Of a DNA stretch of 13,589 nucleotides, positions 13,411 to 13,589 are shown piece by piece. Numbering within the stretch: position 1 is the stretch's first letter; every line of letters begins with the position of its first letter. Location: NCBI GenBank assembly GCA_050013795.1, contig JBEKEO010000068.1, positions 1 to 13,589 of the forward strand, in the 5' to 3' direction. The stretch is from CAWHOW01 sp050013795. GTDB lineage: Bacteria > Bacteroidota > Bacteroidia > Bacteroidales > CG2-30-32-10. The translations under genes and the position numbers were made by a program. The notes below the pieces were generated by a model. It ran no database searches. It was not told where the DNA came from and saw only the letters and a program-made list of their open reading frames with translations.

Positions 13411-13542
13411 TTAATCCACTAAAAACACCGACAGTCCTGCCAATAAACGAACCATAACAAGTAAGAAAACTATTGCAAGTTTAGCGGCGCAGGCAGGATA
13501 ATTAATACTAATAAATGAAAAAACGATGAATAATCCAATCAT
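13411..13542 (-). CDS. Possible small membrane peptide
   Basis: A 43-residue frame starts at the ATG at 13542: MIGLFIVFSFISINY, PACAAKLAIVFLLVMVR, LLAGLSVFLVD. It is strongly hydrophobic and could span the membrane once or twice. It is on the same strand and just upstream of the small-gene cluster. In another frame the end of this stretch continues as FIGRTVGVFSGLIPSAGGK and a Lys/Arg-rich tail to a stop at 13253, so the true gene could be longer and frameshifted near 13450. The evidence is limited to hydrophobicity and position. Confidence 0.3.
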   Translation of the reverse strand: MIGLFIVFSFISINYPACAAKLAIVFLLVMVRLLAGLSVFLVD

Positions 13543-13589
13543 ATAAATGAACACACACTCAAAATATGATTAGGCAAATTTAATTAAAT

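Noticed and set aside
13435..13498. Inverted repeat TCCTGCC (13435-13441) / GGCAGGA (13492-13498) as an attachment or IS end
   Set aside because: The arms are only 7 bp, lie 50 bases apart within a possible coding stretch, and no transposase or integrase is near.

Overview
The window looks like chromosomal DNA of a Bacteroidota (Bacteroidetes) bacterium, AT-rich and probably environmental. The evidence is a type IX secretion system (T9SS) C-terminal sorting domain, a DUF5103/T9SS plug protein, a PorE-like TPR/PD40/OmpA protein, promoter-like TAnnTTTG boxes and a near absence of Shine-Dalgarno sites. No mobile-element gene, rRNA, tRNA or CRISPR array was seen.

Layout. (1) 2-1510: 3' part of a secreted T9SS cargo protein (GloVer-type repeat, four Ig/PKD-like repeats, sorting domain), cut by the window edge and followed by a rho-independent terminator. 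(2) 1511-1929: a non-coding gap with a short 21-bp-period repeat. (3) 1930-6393, plus strand: a SAM-dependent methyltransferase, then a tight run from a putative promoter at 2692-2726: LolD/MacB-type ABC ATPase, PduO-type cobalamin adenosyltransferase (overlapping), T9SS plug protein (9-nt gap) and a UbiA-family prenyltransferase (38-nt gap). (4) 6394-7049: an intergenic region with an array of about sixteen 21-bp units and a separate heptamer-based inverted repeat. (5) 7050-7781: an exported, probably beta-barrel, protein of unknown role, then a gap holding a fragment of another T9SS sorting domain and a second heptamer inverted repeat. (6) 8063-11249: an exported nine-TPR protein followed by a PorE-like outer-membrane/peptidoglycan-anchoring protein. 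(7) 13542-11281, minus strand: a run of very small genes (cold-shock protein, DUF2582 winged helix, PepSY-like exported protein, an unknown 87-aa protein, a two-helix membrane protein, two tandem paralogous small proteins and a possible small membrane peptide).

Common theme. Several features belong to or depend on the T9SS: the cargo at 2-1510, the plug at 4058-5467, the PorE-like protein at 9183-11249 and the sorting-domain debris at 7796-7852. The other plus-strand genes are household functions (cofactor adenosylation, quinone prenylation, ABC transport) that share a transcription unit with the plug gene.

The least expected observations are these. Two genes of the small-gene cluster are each broken by one base in a poly-A tract near the 5' end, one tract being one A too long and the other one A too short; intact frames are recovered by undoing that change. 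Two unrelated intergenic arrays share an exact 21-bp period. A 7-bp-period inverted repeat class occurs at least twice. I do not see a clearly novel defence or biosynthetic system.
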